A stretch of DNA of 6,982 nucleotides from Bacteroidota bacterium (GTDB lineage: Bacteria > Bacteroidota > Bacteroidia > UBA8524), in contig DQHT01000032.1 of the NCBI GenBank assembly GCA_003531115.1, positions 58,519-65,500 of the forward strand, read 5' to 3'. Of this stretch, positions 5,592-6,982 are shown piece after piece. The stretch's first letter is position 1; each line of letters begins with the position of its first letter. Under the pieces are notes generated by a model. The model made no database searches. It saw only the letters and a list, made by a program, of their open reading frames with translations, and was not told the origin of the DNA. Both the position numbers and the translations under genes were made by a program.

Positions 5592-6905
5592 ATGACAACA
5601 CAATCCACACCGCTTAACTACAAAGTTAAGGACATCACGCTTGCCGAGTGGGGCAGAAAAGAGATCAGACTTGCAGAGGCAGAAATGCCCGGTCTGATGG
5701 CGATCCGTGCCGAGTACGGCGCACAAAAACCGCTCAAAGGAGCACGTATTGCAGGATGCCTGCACATGACCATTCAAACAGCGGTTCTCATCGAGACCCT
5801 GAAAGAACTGGGTGCAGAAGTAACCTGGTCATCGTGTAACATTTTTTCAACGCAGGACCATGCAGCGGCAGCCATTGCTGAAGCCGGAATTCCTGTTTAT
5901 GCCTGGAAAGGGATGAACGAAGAGGAATTCGACTGGTGCATTGAGCAAACACTGTTCGCTTTCGAAGGAGGAAAACCCCTGAACATGATCTTAGATGACG
6001 GAGGCGACCTGACCAATATGGTTCTGGACCGTTTTCCTGAATTGGTTAAAGACATCAAAGGGCTTTCTGAAGAAACCACTACCGGCGTTCACCGTTTGTA
6101 TGAGCGTATGAAAAAAGGAACCCTTCCGATGCCGGCCATTAATGTGAATGATTCGGTTACCAAATCAAAATTCGACAACAAATACGGTTGCCGTGAATCG
6201 CTGGTCGACGCCATTCGTCGCGCTACCGATATCATGATGGCGGGTAAAGTTGCCGTAGTTGCCGGTTATGGCGACGTAGGTAAAGGTTCTGCAGAATCAC
6301 TGAGAGGAGCCGGATGCCGCGTTTTGGTTACTGAGATCGATCCGATCTGCGCGCTGCAGGCAGCTATGGACGGATTTGAAGTGGTTACCATGGATGAGGC
6401 TACCAAAAGGGCCAATATCTTCGTAACAGCTACCGGAAACAAAAACATCATACGTGAGCGTCATTTCCGTGGAATGCGCGATAAAGCCATCGTTTGTAAT
6501 ATCGGTCACTTCGATAATGAGATCGATATGGCCTGGTTGAACAAAACATATGGCTCAACCAAATATTCCCTGAAACCTCAGGTGGATATTTATAATGTTG
6601 ACGGAAACGAGATCATCGTTCTTGCAGAAGGCCGTTTGGTGAACCTGGGTTGTGCAATGGGACATCCATCCTTTGTAATGAGCAATTCATTCAGCAATCA
6701 AACCCTTGCTCAGCTGGAACTTTGGACGAACACAGCGGCTTATGAAAATAAGGTGTATGTGCTTCCAAAAATTCTCGACGAAAAAGTGGCCGCCTTCCAT
6801 TTGGAAATGATCGGTGCGAAACTGGAAAAACTGGATGCGGATCAGGCCGAATATATCGGTGTAGATGTAAAAGGTCCTTATAAACCAGAATATTACCGCT
6901 ATTAG
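5592..6905 (+). CDS. ahcY: Adenosylhomocysteinase (S-adenosyl-L-homocysteine hydrolase)
   Basis: The 437-residue cytoplasmic enzyme reversibly splits S-adenosylhomocysteine into adenosine and homocysteine. It uses tightly bound NAD and relieves product inhibition of methyltransferases. Residues equivalent to the human active site are all present with a constant +5 offset over most of the protein: Asp136 (LDDGGDLTN), Glu161 (SEETTTGVH), Lys191, Asp195, Asn196 and Cys200 ([15 protein letters not shown]). His58 lies in GCLHMT. The NAD-binding GYGDVGKG loop is at 225-232, and GHFDNEID follows at 305-312. The C-terminal KPEYYRY supplies the Lys431 and Tyr435 that reach the partner subunit's NAD site. 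The catalytic region lacks the roughly 40-residue insertion of longer bacterial forms, so it belongs to the short class. The ATG at 5592 suits the family length. It has its own promoter candidate and terminator and is probably monocistronic. Confidence 0.98.
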   Translation: MTTQSTPLNYKVKDITLAEWGRKEIRLAEAEMPGLMAIRAEYGAQKPLKGARIAGCLHMTIQTAVLIETLKELGAEVTWSSCNIFSTQDHAAAAIAEAGIPVYAWKGMNEEEFDWCIEQTLFAFEGGKPLNMILDDGGDLTNMVLDRFPELVKDIKGLSEETTTGVHRLYERMKKGTLPMPAINVNDSVTKSKFDNKYGCRESLVDAIRRATDIMMAGKVAVVAGYGDVGKGSAESLRGAGCRVLVTEIDPICALQAAMDGFEVVTMDEATKRANIFVTATGNKNIIRERHFRGMRDKAIVCNIGHFDNEIDMAWLNKTYGSTKYSLKPQVDIYNVDGNEIIVLAEGRLVNLGCAMGHPSFVMSNSFSNQTLAQLELWTNTAAYENKVYVLPKILDEKVAAFHLEMIGAKLEKLDADQAEYIGVDVKGPYKPEYYRY

Positions 6906-6927
6906 TAATTCATCATTAGAATTATTC

Positions 6928-6963
6928 ACCCGGCAGCACACGAAGGAGTCTGCCGGGTTTTTT
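6928..6963 (+). terminator. Rho-independent terminator after ahcY
   Basis: ACCCGGCAG (6928-6936) pairs perfectly with CTGCCGGGT (6950-6958) around a 13-nt loop, followed by a T run (6958-6963). It starts 22 bp after the ahcY stop. No gene start is recognisable in the last bases of the window. Confidence 0.9.
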
Positions 6964-6982
6964 ATGTGTGCCGTGCATGGTA

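Noticed and set aside
5362..5777. Minus-strand reading frames through the octanucleotide repeat giving Gln/Thr/Val/Lys/Ser/Asn-rich peptides
   Set aside because: The peptide pattern is a by-product of an 8-bp repeat cycling through frames. The frames overlap ahcY antisense or the bacilliredoxin start, and they have no family resemblance or plausible start.

Overview
The window looks like chromosomal DNA from a member of the Bacteroidota with a type IX secretion system (T9SS) and probably the gliding machinery. Three things point there: a PorU-type sortase, two PorP/SprF-family outer-membrane proteins and a GldJ-type lipoprotein (all confined to this phylum), promoter-like TAnnTTTG boxes typical of the group, and starts without clear Shine-Dalgarno sequences. 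No mobile element, CRISPR array, tRNA or rRNA is visible.

Left part (1-4895): the N-terminal 357 codons of porU run leftward off the edge. Divergent from porU, across a 139-bp intergenic region, are two tandem PorP/SprF paralogues (1213-2226 and 2324-3319) and then gldJ (3462-4895). A hairpin terminator lies between the two porP-like genes and a strong bidirectional terminator follows gldJ. The porP-like genes and gldJ each appear to have their own promoter, with very short or absent leaders. PorU cleaves and attaches T9SS cargo at the cell surface, PorP/SprF proteins act at the outer-membrane exit and anchoring stage, and GldJ is an outer-membrane lipoprotein needed for gliding and secretion, so this is one functional neighbourhood.

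Right part (4983-6905): a bacilliredoxin-family gene (BrxA/BrxB, CGC motif) is convergent with gldJ, and S-adenosylhomocysteine hydrolase (ahcY) is divergent from it. Their shared 192-bp intergenic region carries an in-register 8-bp tandem repeat (CTGTTTGA, five full copies plus part of a sixth) between the likely bacilliredoxin promoter and its start codon. ahcY ends in its own hairpin terminator. These two genes concern thiol redox repair and the methyl cycle and have no evident direct link to secretion.

No clearly new system is present. The points most worth a second look are the octanucleotide repeat in the bacilliredoxin leader, the tandem PorP/SprF pair with a shared three-cysteine pattern next to gldJ and porU, and the repeat structure upstream of gldJ.
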